Notes under the pieces: generated by a model
What the model saw: the letters and a program-made list of their open reading frames with translations, nothing else
Told to the model about the DNA's origin: nothing
Database searches by the model: none
Shown here: positions 1 to 7,702 of the stretch, in pieces
Layout: each line of letters opens with the position of its first letter
Numbering within the stretch: the first letter of the stretch is position 1
Source of the DNA: UBA11386 sp035286785
GTDB lineage: Bacteria > Planctomycetota > Planctomycetia > Pirellulales > Thermoguttaceae
Length of the DNA: 24,596 nt
NCBI GenBank assembly: GCA_035286785.1
Contig: DATECS010000050.1
Location: forward strand, 1 to 24,596
Direction of reading: 5' to 3'
Position numbers and translations under genes: made by a program

Positions 1-49
1 CGGGTCATGACCCGGCAAGGTGTGCCGCCGGGTCATGACCCGGCCTACG
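1..49. repeat. Palindromic repeat CCGGGTCATGACCCGG, copy 1, probably cut by the window edge
   Basis: The 18-bp perfect palindrome GCCGGGTCATGACCCGGC lies at 27-44, and all but its first two bases appear again at 1-16. The two arms are separated by a short spacer. The same design, with the same flanking CCTACG, recurs at 5963-6036, where the element is complete. Reading through the element gives a spurious N-terminal extension of the next gene. Confidence 0.85.
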
Positions 50-99
50 TCTTTTATTCCGCCGACGACTTTGTGATTCTTCCGAGGAGAGCGACTGTA

Positions 100-1293
100 A
101 TGAGTGTGTCCGTTCCGAAGGGCTTCTTGCTGGCCGGCGTGCATTGCCGGATCAAGAGCGACCCGCAAAAGCCCGACCTTGCTCTGATCATGTCCGAAGT
201 GCCGGCGGTGGCCGCCGGGGTTTATACCCAAAATCTGGTTTGCGCCGCGCCGGTCGTGTTGGATCGCCAGCGCACGCCGAGCGACCGGATTCGGGCCGTG
301 GCAGTGAACTCGGGCAGCGCCAACGCCTGCACTGGCGAGCGAGGTTTCGCGGACGCGCAAAAGATGGCCGCCCTGGCCGCCGCCGTGTGCGGCGCCGCGC
401 CGGAGGAGGCCCTGGTGATGTCGACCGGCATCATCGGCCAGTTCCTTCCCATGGACAAAATCGAGCAAGGCATCTCGGCCGCCGCGGTCAAACTCGGCTC
501 GAAACCAACCGACCTGATGACCGCCGCCCGGGCCATTATGACCACCGATCTGGTGCCCAAGATGGCCGGCCGCACGCTCCAACTCGCCGGGCGGACCGTT
601 CAGATCGCGGGTATCGCCAAGGGCTCCGGCATGATCGGGCCCAACATGGCGACGATGCTAGGCGTGATAATAACCGACGCCCCGCTTTCGCCCGCCACGG
701 CCCAATCCATGCTCGCCGAGGTCGCCGACGAGACGTTCAACTGCGTAAGTGTCGAAGGCCACGTCAGCACCAATGATTCACTCGTCATGCTGGCCAACGG
801 CCAAGCAGGCGGCGAACCGCTGACCGGCGGCGATTTGACTGCCTTCCAAAAGGCACTGTCCGAAGTCTGCGTCGAACTGGCCCGTGCCATTCCGGCCGAC
901 GGCGAAGGCGCCACGCACCTCATCACGATCGACGTGACCGGCTGCGCCGACCGCGAATCGGCCAGGAAAATCGCCAAAACCGTGGCCGACAGCGCCCTGG
1001 TCAAGACGGCCGTCGCCGGCGCCGACCCCAATTGGGGACGCATCGTCTCGGCCGCCGGCTACGCGGGCGTGCCGCTCGACGCCGCCGCCATCAAGCTCAA
1101 AGTCAACGGCGTTCTGCTTTACGAACATGGAACGCCGGTGTCGTTCGACGCCCAGGCCGTTTCCGATTCGATGCGAACCAACCGCGACGTCCACGTTGAA
1201 CTCTCGTTCGGTGAGGGTAAGGCCGCCGCGCGGTTCTGGACGTGCGACCTGACGGCCGACTATATTCGCATCAACGCCGATTATCACACGTAG
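100..1293 (+). CDS. argJ: Bifunctional ornithine acetyltransferase / N-acetylglutamate synthase (ArgJ)
   Basis: ArgJ moves the acetyl group from N-acetylornithine to glutamate, recycling it in arginine biosynthesis; bifunctional forms also acetylate glutamate from acetyl-CoA. The 397-residue protein has the family's usual length. It contains the self-cleavage motif GPNMATMLG, in which Thr185 would be the nucleophile and the first residue of the beta chain. It also carries VNSGSANACTG near residue 70, the KGSGMIGPNMA block, and DPNWGRI in the C-terminal half. The ATG at 100 is preferred because GAGGAGA sits about 10 bases upstream, and any longer reading would translate the palindromic repeat at 1-49. 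No other arginine gene is in the window. Whether this copy is mono- or bifunctional cannot be decided here. Confidence 0.95.
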   Translation: MSVSVPKGFLLAGVHCRIKSDPQKPDLALIMSEVPAVAAGVYTQNLVCAAPVVLDRQRTPSDRIRAVAVNSGSANACTGERGFADAQKMAALAAAVCGAAPEEALVMSTGIIGQFLPMDKIEQGISAAAVKLGSKPTDLMTAARAIMTTDLVPKMAGRTLQLAGRTVQIAGIAKGSGMIGPNMATMLGVIITDAPLSPATAQSMLAEVADETFNCVSVEGHVSTNDSLVMLANGQAGGEPLTGGDLTAFQKALSEVCVELARAIPADGEGATHLITIDVTGCADRESARKIAKTVADSALVKTAVAGADPNWGRIVSAAGYAGVPLDAAAIKLKVNGVLLYEHGTPVSFDAQAVSDSMRTNRDVHVELSFGEGKAAARFWTCDLTADYIRINADYHT

Positions 1294-1391
1294 AGCCTAT
1301 CCGAAAACGGGGACTGGCTCCCGGATAATATCGGTGGAGTAGTAAATAATCGCTAGACAAAGGGTGCCTGTCCCCGTTTTCGGATAGGCTC
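1293..1391. repeat. Inverted-repeat element with GGGGACTGGCTCC / GGTGCCTGTCCCC core, copy 1
   Basis: Arms of 29 bp at 1293-1321 and 1363-1391 are reverse complements with only two mismatches, both in the core (CTGGCTCC against CAGGCACC). The arms begin GAGCCTATCCGAAAACGGGG. The element starts on the last base of the argJ stop codon, and 41 bp of A+T-richer sequence separates the arms. Related copies lie at 13644-13738, 15467-15544 and 16890-16976. The transcript would fold into a long hairpin, so it may end argJ transcription. It encodes no protein. Confidence 0.9.
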
Positions 1392-1423
1392 GTGGGACAC
1401 AGCGACTCCATTAAATACTCGCC

Positions 1424-2428
1424 ATGACTTCCGCTTGGACCCACCTGCGCATCGGTCTGGTCATCCTGGCGATACTGTTTCTTGTCGGCGTGGCGGGCTA
1501 CTCGCTGGCCGGTTGGGAACTGGGCGAAGCGATCTATATGGTCGTCAATCTCTTTTCGACCGTCGGGCTGAAGGAGGTCCGCGACCTGTCCCATGCGCCC
1601 GGCCTGAGACTGTTCACGTCCGCGCTGATCATCCTCGGCGTCTCGACCGCGTTCTATATCATAGGAGCCTTCGTACAAATGATGACACAAGGCGAAATCA
1701 ATCGGGCGCTGGGCGTTCAACGAGTCAACCGCGAGCTGCGACGCTTGAGCGATCACATCATTCTGTGCGGTTTCGGCCGCATGGGCGAGATTCTGGCCGA
1801 GCAGTTGCTGCGGCGGAAGCACTCGTTGGTGATCGTCGACAACGACGCCGAGCGGGTCGCCGAAGCCGCCCAATTGGGCTATCTGGCCGTCAACGCCAAC
1901 GCCAGCGAAGAGGACGCCCTGCGTGGCGTCGGCATCGAAAAGGCCAAAATCCTGGTCACCACGCTTCCCGAGGACGCGGACAACGTGTTCATCACCCTGA
2001 CCGCGCGGAATCTCAATCCCAACGTCCAAATCATTGCCCGCGGCGAACTGCCCTCGACCGAGAAAAAACTCCTTCAGGCCGGCGCCGATCGCGTGGTCCT
2101 GCCGGCGGCGACCGGGGCCATGCGCATGGCCGCCATGATTACCCGGCCTTCGATGATCGAGTTGGTCGAACTGGTCGGCGGACGTCACATTGCCGAAGTC
2201 GAGATTGACGAAATTACGTTGCCCGACGATTGCCCTTTGGTCGGCACAACGCTTGGCGCCGCGGACGTTCGGAGTCGCCACGGCGTGCTGATCGTCTCGG
2301 TGCGGCGAAGCAACGAGCTGTTGCTTTTCGCCCCGGGCGCAGACACGGTGTTTCAGGCCCAGGATCGCGTGATCCTTATCGGCCACCTCTCCAGCATCGA
2401 GACCTTCCGCCGCGAATGCGGCTTATAG
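1424..2428 (+). CDS. Two-TM potassium-channel-like protein with RCK/TrkA domains and atypical pore filter
   Basis: The 334-residue protein has one TM-pore-TM module (helices about 8-28 and 62-85) followed by a cytoplasmic RCK_N domain from about 110. That domain shows the Rossmann motif GFGRMG (116-121) and the acidic strand end VIVDND. An RCK_C/TrkA_C domain follows at about 245-330. This is the layout of a ligand-gated bacterial potassium channel in the inner membrane. The pore loop reads STVGLKEV (45-52) where most relatives have TVGYG followed by D or E, so the selectivity filter is altered. No Shine-Dalgarno sequence is obvious before the ATG. It ends 88 bp before the convergent pump gene, with a palindromic element between. 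The fold is clear; potassium selectivity is not. Confidence 0.87.
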   Translation: MTSAWTHLRIGLVILAILFLVGVAGYSLAGWELGEAIYMVVNLFSTVGLKEVRDLSHAPGLRLFTSALIILGVSTAFYIIGAFVQMMTQGEINRALGVQRVNRELRRLSDHIILCGFGRMGEILAEQLLRRKHSLVIVDNDAERVAEAAQLGYLAVNANASEEDALRGVGIEKAKILVTTLPEDADNVFITLTARNLNPNVQIIARGELPSTEKKLLQAGADRVVLPAATGAMRMAAMITRPSMIELVELVGGRHIAEVEIDEITLPDDCPLVGTTLGAADVRSRHGVLIVSVRRSNELLLFAPGADTVFQAQDRVILIGHLSSIETFRRECGL

Positions 2429-2434
2429 CTCCCC

Positions 2435-2509
2435 AGGAGGATGGACATTCTTGTCTGTCGCCGGGAATTGCCAAACGAGGGTGACGAACAAGATTGTCCG
2501 TTTTCCTCC
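2435..2509. repeat. AGGAGGA...TCCTCC inverted-repeat element, diverged copy, between convergent genes
   Basis: The left arm at 2435-2459 matches the left arm of the element at 17334-17436 closely (two mismatches in 25 against that element's right-arm complement). The right arm, at about 2483-2509, has diverged. It fills the gap between the channel gene and the oppositely oriented RND gene and could act as a terminator for both. No long T run follows on either side. Confidence 0.75.
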
Positions 2510-2516
2510 GCGTCTT

Positions 2517-5500
2517 TCACCGGTTCTGTTTCCGACGTTCGGCGAGACGCATCAAGAGATAGTAGAACACTGGAGTGAGCGCCAAACCGAAGAACGTCAC
2601 GCCGATCATGCCGCTGAACACGGCGGTGCCCAGCGAGTTGCGCATCTCGGCGCCCGCCCCTCGGCCGACGATCAGCGGCATCACGCCCAGAATGAAGGCA
2701 AACGACGTCATGATAATGGCCCGAAGTCGCAGCCGGGCCGCCTCGACGGTGGCCTCGGTGATCGAGCGGCCTTCCTTGTGAAGTTGGGCGGCGAATTCGA
2801 CGATGAGGATTGCGTTTTTGGCCGCCAGGCCCACGAGGACCAAAAAGCCGATCTGGACGAAGATGTCGATCGGCATCCGCGCGACGGCCATGCCCACCGC
2901 GGCGCATAGCAGGCACATGGGCACTACGAGAATCACGGCCAGAGGGAGCCGCCAGCTTTCGTACTTGGCCGCGAGAATCAGGAAAATCAGCCCCGCGCCG
3001 ATGGCGAGGATCAGGACCGCCACGTTGCCCTCCTGGGACTGCAAGTACATGATCTCGGTCCACTCATAGGTCACATTGTCCTTCGCGGCCAGCGCGTGCA
3101 TGATGTCCATCACCTGGCCCGAACTCGTGCCGGGACCGGGATTGCCGACCACCGGCGCGGAGTTGTACATGTTGTAGCGCATCACCATGACCGGCCCGCC
3201 GACGCTCTCGGGAGTGCCCAGCGTGGCCAGCGGAACCATCTGGCCGAATCGGTTGCGGACCTTGAGTTGGGCTAATTCCGCTACCTTCGTGCGATAGTTG
3301 TCCTCGGCCAGCACGTTGACCTGCCAAGTGCGGCCGAACTCGTTGAACAGATTGACGAAGTAGCCGCCCATGTAGACCTGGAGCGTGTTGAATACGTCGT
3401 CCACTCGGACGCCGAGCGACTCGCATTTGGTCCGGTCGATGTCGAGGTAGATCTGCGGCGTGTCGGCGCGGAACATGGTGAACACGCCGACCAACCGCGG
3501 ATCGGCAGCAGCGCCGGCGACCAATTCGTCCGTCTGGGCCTGGAGTTCGTCGAGATCCACGTAGCCGCGCTGCTCGACCTGGAGCTTGAACCCGCCGCCG
3601 CTGCCCAATCCCTGGATGGGCGGCGCGCGGAACACCTGGATCTCGGCCCCGTCGATCTCCGCGGCAAAACGCTTGCGAAGCGTCTGGGCGACCACGGCGT
3701 CGTATTCTTCGTGACCGTGGCGTTCTTCAAACGGTTCGAGGATCACAAACGACGAGCCGAAGTTCGACCCATTGGCGTTCAGCAGAAACGACTGGCCGGC
3801 GACCGACAGCGTATGGGCGACGCCCGGAATCGGCGGATATTTTTTCGGATCGCTCGGGTCGCCAAGCGCGATGCGGTCCACGTGGGCCATGATCTCTTCG
3901 GTCCGTTCGAGCGAAGCCGAGTCGGGCAACTGGACGTTGACCAGCAGGTAGCCCTGGTCCTGCTCGGGAATGAACGCCTTGGGCGCCCGGTCGAGCGTCC
4001 AGCCGGTCAGCAGCAACAGCCCGCCGTAAACGACCACAACCATCAGCCCGACGCGAACCAGCCGGCCGACTGTTCGACCATAGGCCTCCGTGAAGACATC
4101 GAACACGCGGTTGAATGCTTTGAAGATGCCTGAGAGCACTGCGTTGACCGGATCGATGATCCAACGGCCGATCAGGCCGCCGAGCACCGCGCCAGGAACC
4201 ATCAATCCCAGGTAGACGCTCCAAGAAAGCCCGTGGCTTTCATCGCCGGGACTCAGCCCGAGCTGCGCGGCAAAATACTTTTTCGCCACCGCGACGCTAG
4301 CCAGACCGCCGAGAACAATGAAAACCCACCAGGGCAGGGCTTCATGCACCGGATGGCCGTGTTCGTCGAGTTTCTGCTTGCTGAAAATAGCAACCGCGCG
4401 GCTCGGGGTGAGCGTCATCGCGTTCACCGCCGAAATGATCATGGCCGATGAAATGACCAAGGCAAACTGGCGGAAAAACTGGCCCGTCACGCCCGGCATG
4501 AACACGCTCGGCAGAAAGACCGCGCTGAGCACGAGCGTAATGGCGAGGATCGGCCCCGTGATTTCGCCCATCGCCTTGATCGTGGCGGATTTCGCGTCCA
4601 GACCGAGCGACATCTGACGTTCGACGTTTTCGAGCACGACAATGGCGTCGTCCACCACGATGCCGATAGCCAGCACCATGCCGAAAAGCGTCAGGTTATT
4701 AAGACTAAAACCCATCACGGCCATCACGGCGAATGTGCCGACCAGCGACACGGGCACGTCGATCATCGGCAGGATCATGGCCCGCCAGTCTTGCAGGAAG
4801 AACAGCACGAGAAGGGCCACGAGGATCACGGCATCGCGGAGCGTCTTGAGCACCTCGTCGACCGACTCGCGGATGAAGGGCGTCGTGTCGTAGACAATGG
4901 CGTATTCAAGTCCCTGGGGAAACGACCCGCGGAGCTCGCGCATCTTGGCCTTGATCGTGTCGCCGACGTCCAGGGCGTTGGATCCCGGCAACTGGAAAAC
5001 GGCCAAGGCGACCGACGGCCGCCCGTCGAGCCGGCAGGTTTGCGTGTACATCTGGGCGCCGAGTTCGAGCCGAGCCACGTCGCGCAGCCGGACGATCTGG
5101 GCGGAAACGCGGCCTTGCTTCTCGTCGCCTTGAGTTGTTTTGACGATGATGTCGGCGAATTGCTTGGGATCGGTCAGCCGGCCGAGCGTGCTCATGGTCA
5201 ATTGAAACGCCTGGCCGGGCGGCACGGGCGGTTGGCCGATCTGGCCCGCCGCCACTTGGACGTTCTGGCTCTGCAGGGCTTGAATCACGTCGGTCGTGGC
5301 CAGATTGCGCGAGGCCATTTTCTGCGGGTCGAGCCAGACTCGCATCGAGTAGTCGCGCTGGCCCAAATACGCCACGTCGCCCACGCCGTTGATCCGCGCC
5401 AGCTCGTCCTTCAATTGGATCGTCGCGTAGTTCGACAAGTAAAGATCGTCATAGCGTCCGTCGGGCGAGAAGAGATTGACGCACAGCAAGATGTTCGGCG

Positions 5501-5900
5501 ATTTCTTCTTGGTGCTGACGCCCTGGATCTGCACTTCGCGCGGCAACAGGGGCATCGCCAGTTGTACGCGATTCTGCACCAGCACCTGGGCCATGTTCAG
5601 ATCGGTGCCCAACTCGAAAGTGACCGTCAGCACGTACGAGCCGTCGTTCGTGCATTGGCTCGACATGTACATCATCCGCTCGACGCCGTTCACCTGCTGC
5701 TCGATCGGCGCGGCCACGCTGTCGGCCACCACCTGGGCGCTCGCCCCGGGATAGCTCGCCATGACCACCACGGTGGGAGGCGTGATGTCGGGATATTGGG
5801 CGATCGGCAACATGAACGCCGTCACCCCGCCGGCCAGCAGAATGACCAGCGAGACAACCCAGGCGAAAATTGGGCGTTCGATGAAGAATTTGGCAAACAT
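2517..5900 (-). CDS. RND-family (HAE1/AcrB-type) efflux pump, inner-membrane transporter
   Basis: This is a proton-driven tripartite pump subunit of the AcrB/MexB type, 1127 residues (AcrB is about 1050). It starts with MFAKFFIERPIFAWVVSLVI, the family's N-terminus. It has the TM4 proton-relay pair Asp417-Asp418 in GIVVDDAIVVLENVER and the TM10 lysine in GLAAKNAILIVEFA, with large periplasmic loops after TM1 and TM7. The extra length lies between TM6 and TM7 at about 505-600. That insert contains two added hydrophobic segments (about 524-543 and 561-582). The partner fusion protein is encoded upstream on the same strand, 155 bp away, with a palindrome between. No outer-membrane TolC-like gene is visible. 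The substrate cannot be inferred. No purine-rich ribosome binding site precedes the ATG. Confidence 0.95.
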   Translation of the reverse strand: MFAKFFIERPIFAWVVSLVILLAGGVTAFMLPIAQYPDITPPTVVVMASYPGASAQVVADSVAAPIEQQVNGVERMMYMSSQCTNDGSYVLTVTFELGTDLNMAQVLVQNRVQLAMPLLPREVQIQGVSTKKKSPNILLCVNLFSPDGRYDDLYLSNYATIQLKDELARINGVGDVAYLGQRDYSMRVWLDPQKMASRNLATTDVIQALQSQNVQVAAGQIGQPPVPPGQAFQLTMSTLGRLTDPKQFADIIVKTTQGDEKQGRVSAQIVRLRDVARLELGAQMYTQTCRLDGRPSVALAVFQLPGSNALDVGDTIKAKMRELRGSFPQGLEYAIVYDTTPFIRESVDEVLKTLRDAVILVALLVLFFLQDWRAMILPMIDVPVSLVGTFAVMAVMGFSLNNLTLFGMVLAIGIVVDDAIVVLENVERQMSLGLDAKSATIKAMGEITGPILAITLVLSAVFLPSVFMPGVTGQFFRQFALVISSAMIISAVNAMTLTPSRAVAIFSKQKLDEHGHPVHEALPWWVFIVLGGLASVAVAKKYFAAQLGLSPGDESHGLSWSVYLGLMVPGAVLGGLIGRWIIDPVNAVLSGIFKAFNRVFDVFTEAYGRTVGRLVRVGLMVVVVYGGLLLLTGWTLDRAPKAFIPEQDQGYLLVNVQLPDSASLERTEEIMAHVDRIALGDPSDPKKYPPIPGVAHTLSVAGQSFLLNANGSNFGSSFVILEPFEERHGHEEYDAVVAQTLRKRFAAEIDGAEIQVFRAPPIQGLGSGGGFKLQVEQRGYVDLDELQAQTDELVAGAAADPRLVGVFTMFRADTPQIYLDIDRTKCESLGVRVDDVFNTLQVYMGGYFVNLFNEFGRTWQVNVLAEDNYRTKVAELAQLKVRNRFGQMVPLATLGTPESVGGPVMVMRYNMYNSAPVVGNPGPGTSSGQVMDIMHALAAKDNVTYEWTEIMYLQSQEGNVAVLILAIGAGLIFLILAAKYESWRLPLAVILVVPMCLLCAAVGMAVARMPIDIFVQIGFLVLVGLAAKNAILIVEFAAQLHKEGRSITEATVEAARLRLRAIIMTSFAFILGVMPLIVGRGAGAEMRNSLGTAVFSGMIGVTFFGLALTPVFYYLLMRLAERRKQNR

Positions 5901-5962
5901 GAAGCGAGGGGGCTAGGGTTTTGGGGATTTCGGGATTTCAGTAGTCACAAGTTTGGCACAAT

Positions 5963-6036
5963 CCGTAGGCCGGGTCATGACCCGGCAAGGTTCTTGCTCG
6001 GAACTATCTGCCGCCGGGTCACGACCCGGCCTACGG
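5963..6036. repeat. Palindromic repeat CCGGGTCATGACCCGG, complete copy 2, inside the efflux operon
   Basis: Two 24-bp arms at the ends of the element are reverse complements with one mismatch. Each arm also contains an inner palindrome: GCCGGGTCATGACCCGGC on the left, and the same with CACGA on the right. Each arm can therefore fold alone or with the other. It lies between the fusion-protein stop and the pump start, within a presumed operon, where a strong hairpin could reduce pump expression or protect the upstream mRNA. It shares sequence with the element at 1-49. Confidence 0.88.
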
Positions 6037-6055
6037 TAATTCGGCAATTTTGGAA

Positions 6056-7312
6056 CTACTGGACTGGGGGATTTCGGGGAGTGACTTTCGTGCCGGGTTT
6101 GGCTCTTTGCAGACCGCTGACAATGACGCGGTCCTGGGGACCGATGCTGTCGAGGGTCTTTTCCTTCGTCGTTTCATTCTCGCCAAGTGGGCGCAAGCCG
6201 GTGGGGGTTTCGATCATTTTCATCGGGCGAATCACTTGAAGGCCGTCTGGTTGCTCGGGGCCGAGGATCACGGGCTGATATTCGACGACGTCCTGGGCGT
6301 TGACCGTCAATACGTACTTGTTGCCCTGGTCGGTGCCGATAGCTTTCCGCGGGACGAGCATCGCCTGGCGCGGCGCGCCGATCGGCAGTCGCACCCGGAC
6401 GAACATGCCGGGCGTGAGCAGGTGAAGATTTTTATATTTCAGCGAAGGATTGGGAAACGTGCCGCGAATCTGGAGCGTGCCGGTCGTCGGGTCGATCCGA
6501 TTGTTGATGAAATCGATCCGGCCTTCATGGGGATAACGATCGCCTTCGTCGGCTAAGCCCAGTTCAACCGGAAATCCTTCCTTCTCCTCGCGTCGGGTGA
6601 TTTTGCCTTGCTGAAGAAGTCGCTGAACGCGCAACAGGGTATGCTCGTCGATGTCGAAATAGGCGTACATCGGATTTTCCGACACGACGGTGGTCAAGAG
6701 CGTTTGGTCCTGCTTGATCAAATTGCCGACGGTCAAGAGATTGCGGCCCACCACGCCGTCGACCGGCGAAAGGATTCGCGTGAACTCCACGTTCAGCCGC
6801 GCCGACTCGCTGGCGGCCTTCGCGGCGGCCACCGCGGCCGCCGATTCGTCCCGGGCCGCGGCGTATTTGTCGACGTCCTGCTGGCTGATCGCGCCCGGTG
6901 TCTTGGCGACGGCCACCGCGCGGGCGTAATCGGCCGTGGCCAATTTCAATCGGGCCTCGGACAATTGCACCTGACCGACGGCGCGATCCAAGGCGGCCTG
7001 GTAAGGACGCGGATCGATAAGAAATAGCCGTTGCCCCTTTTTCACGTCCGCCCCGGGCACAAAATCCACCGTGTCGAGGTAGCCCGTCACGCGGGCTTGA
7101 ATGTCAACCGATTCGGGCGCTTCGATCCGTCCGGTGAAATAGGTGTACTCAGTTACTTGTCGAACGAGCGGCCGAGCGACTTGCACCTCCGGCGCGGGTC
7201 GAGTGGATGGCGGCATCTCACTTTTCCGGCAGCCGGGCAATGCGGCGGCCAGAAGAGCGAACGTGAACAACAGAGGGACGGACGATGATCGGGGCGGAAG
7301 CGTGAGCATCAT
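6056..7312 (-). CDS. RND efflux periplasmic adaptor (membrane fusion protein), predicted lipoprotein
   Basis: This is the AcrA/MexA-type adaptor that links the inner-membrane pump to an outer-membrane channel. From the ATG at 7312 it has 418 residues, the family length. The N-terminus is a lipoprotein signal with hydrophobic core LLFTFALLAAA and lipobox LPGC, giving Cys28 as lipid site. The barrel-sandwich half-motif ARVTGYLDTVDFVPGADVKKGQ follows, then an alpha hairpin at about 100-170 rich in Ala and Lys. The second half-lipoyl segment is ILSPVDGVVGRNLLTVGNLI, then beta-barrel and membrane-proximal domains. A GTG two codons upstream (7318) is an alternative start. The pump gene follows on the same strand, so the two are probably cotranscribed. 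Assignment is firm; substrate is unknown. Confidence 0.93.
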   Translation of the reverse strand: MMLTLPPRSSSVPLLFTFALLAAALPGCRKSEMPPSTRPAPEVQVARPLVRQVTEYTYFTGRIEAPESVDIQARVTGYLDTVDFVPGADVKKGQRLFLIDPRPYQAALDRAVGQVQLSEARLKLATADYARAVAVAKTPGAISQQDVDKYAAARDESAAAVAAAKAASESARLNVEFTRILSPVDGVVGRNLLTVGNLIKQDQTLLTTVVSENPMYAYFDIDEHTLLRVQRLLQQGKITRREEKEGFPVELGLADEGDRYPHEGRIDFINNRIDPTTGTLQIRGTFPNPSLKYKNLHLLTPGMFVRVRLPIGAPRQAMLVPRKAIGTDQGNKYVLTVNAQDVVEYQPVILGPEQPDGLQVIRPMKMIETPTGLRPLGENETTKEKTLDSIGPQDRVIVSGLQRAKPGTKVTPRNPPVQ

Positions 7313-7386
7313 TGGCACACTGGTGGGCTTTGAGGGGAGTATATAGAGTGAAGCTGCTGAAATATAGGCCCTGCTTTGGTCGGAAT

Positions 7387-7505
7387 ACTAACCCGAAGCG
7401 CTAGCGAGGGCGTCTTGAACCGCATGACGCCAACGAATCATGAAGCACCCAGGACGTAGGCGAAATATAGCCCGTTTGGTCGCCTCGCTGGCGCTTCGGG
7501 TTAGT
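7387..7505. repeat. MITE-like element with 23-bp terminal inverted repeats (ACTAACCCGAAGCGC ends)
   Basis: Arms at 7387-7409 and 7483-7505 start ACTAACCCGAAGCGC and are reverse complements with one mismatch. They enclose 73 bp that shows no coding sign. The arm sequence recurs as a single end at 11097-11111, next to a separate hairpin. The element lies between the divergent efflux operon and the TM-helix protein gene. I know this end sequence as very common in planctomycete intergenic DNA; that is recall, not a search. Confidence 0.88.
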
Positions 7506-7702
7506 GTGGCCCGCGCATCCGGCACGGATCGGAGAATCGGATATTTCGGGCCGGGAATCGCGTTGCTCGCGGCGGCGTGGCCTATAGTCATAGTGGCGCG
7601 TTCCCGATGGACCGCGCGCGAAAGGTAACTGCAACGGAGGCCGTTGGCCATCCGGCCGGGCCTCCCGACCCATGCCGTGTTTTTGATAAAGGAGAGGCTG
7701 AA
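7506..7702. other. Gap before the TM-helix protein gene, no gene seen
   Basis: No coding frame with family signal was found here. A TATAGT hexamer near 7580 resembles a -10 box but has no acceptable -35 at normal spacing, so no promoter is called. The only clear signal is the ribosome binding site GGAGAG at 7691-7696 for the next gene. Confidence 0.5.

Noticed and set aside
7..99. N-terminal extension of ArgJ by 31 residues
   Set aside because: The extension is a translation of the palindromic repeat, and a ribosome binding site precedes the ATG at 100.
1271..2386. Minus-strand open frame of 371 codons opposite the channel gene
   Set aside because: It overlaps the repeat at 1293-1391 and is the shadow of a gene with clear RCK motifs.
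5945..5975. Possible sigma-54 promoter at TTGGCACAATCCG
   Set aside because: The -24-like GG is present, but the -12 GC element does not follow at the required spacing.
4791..6239. Long plus-strand open frame of 482 codons opposite the efflux pump gene
   Set aside because: It is antisense to a complete RND protein with intact motifs, has low-complexity His/Arg/Leu-rich translation typical of GC-rich shadows, and reads through a palindromic repeat.
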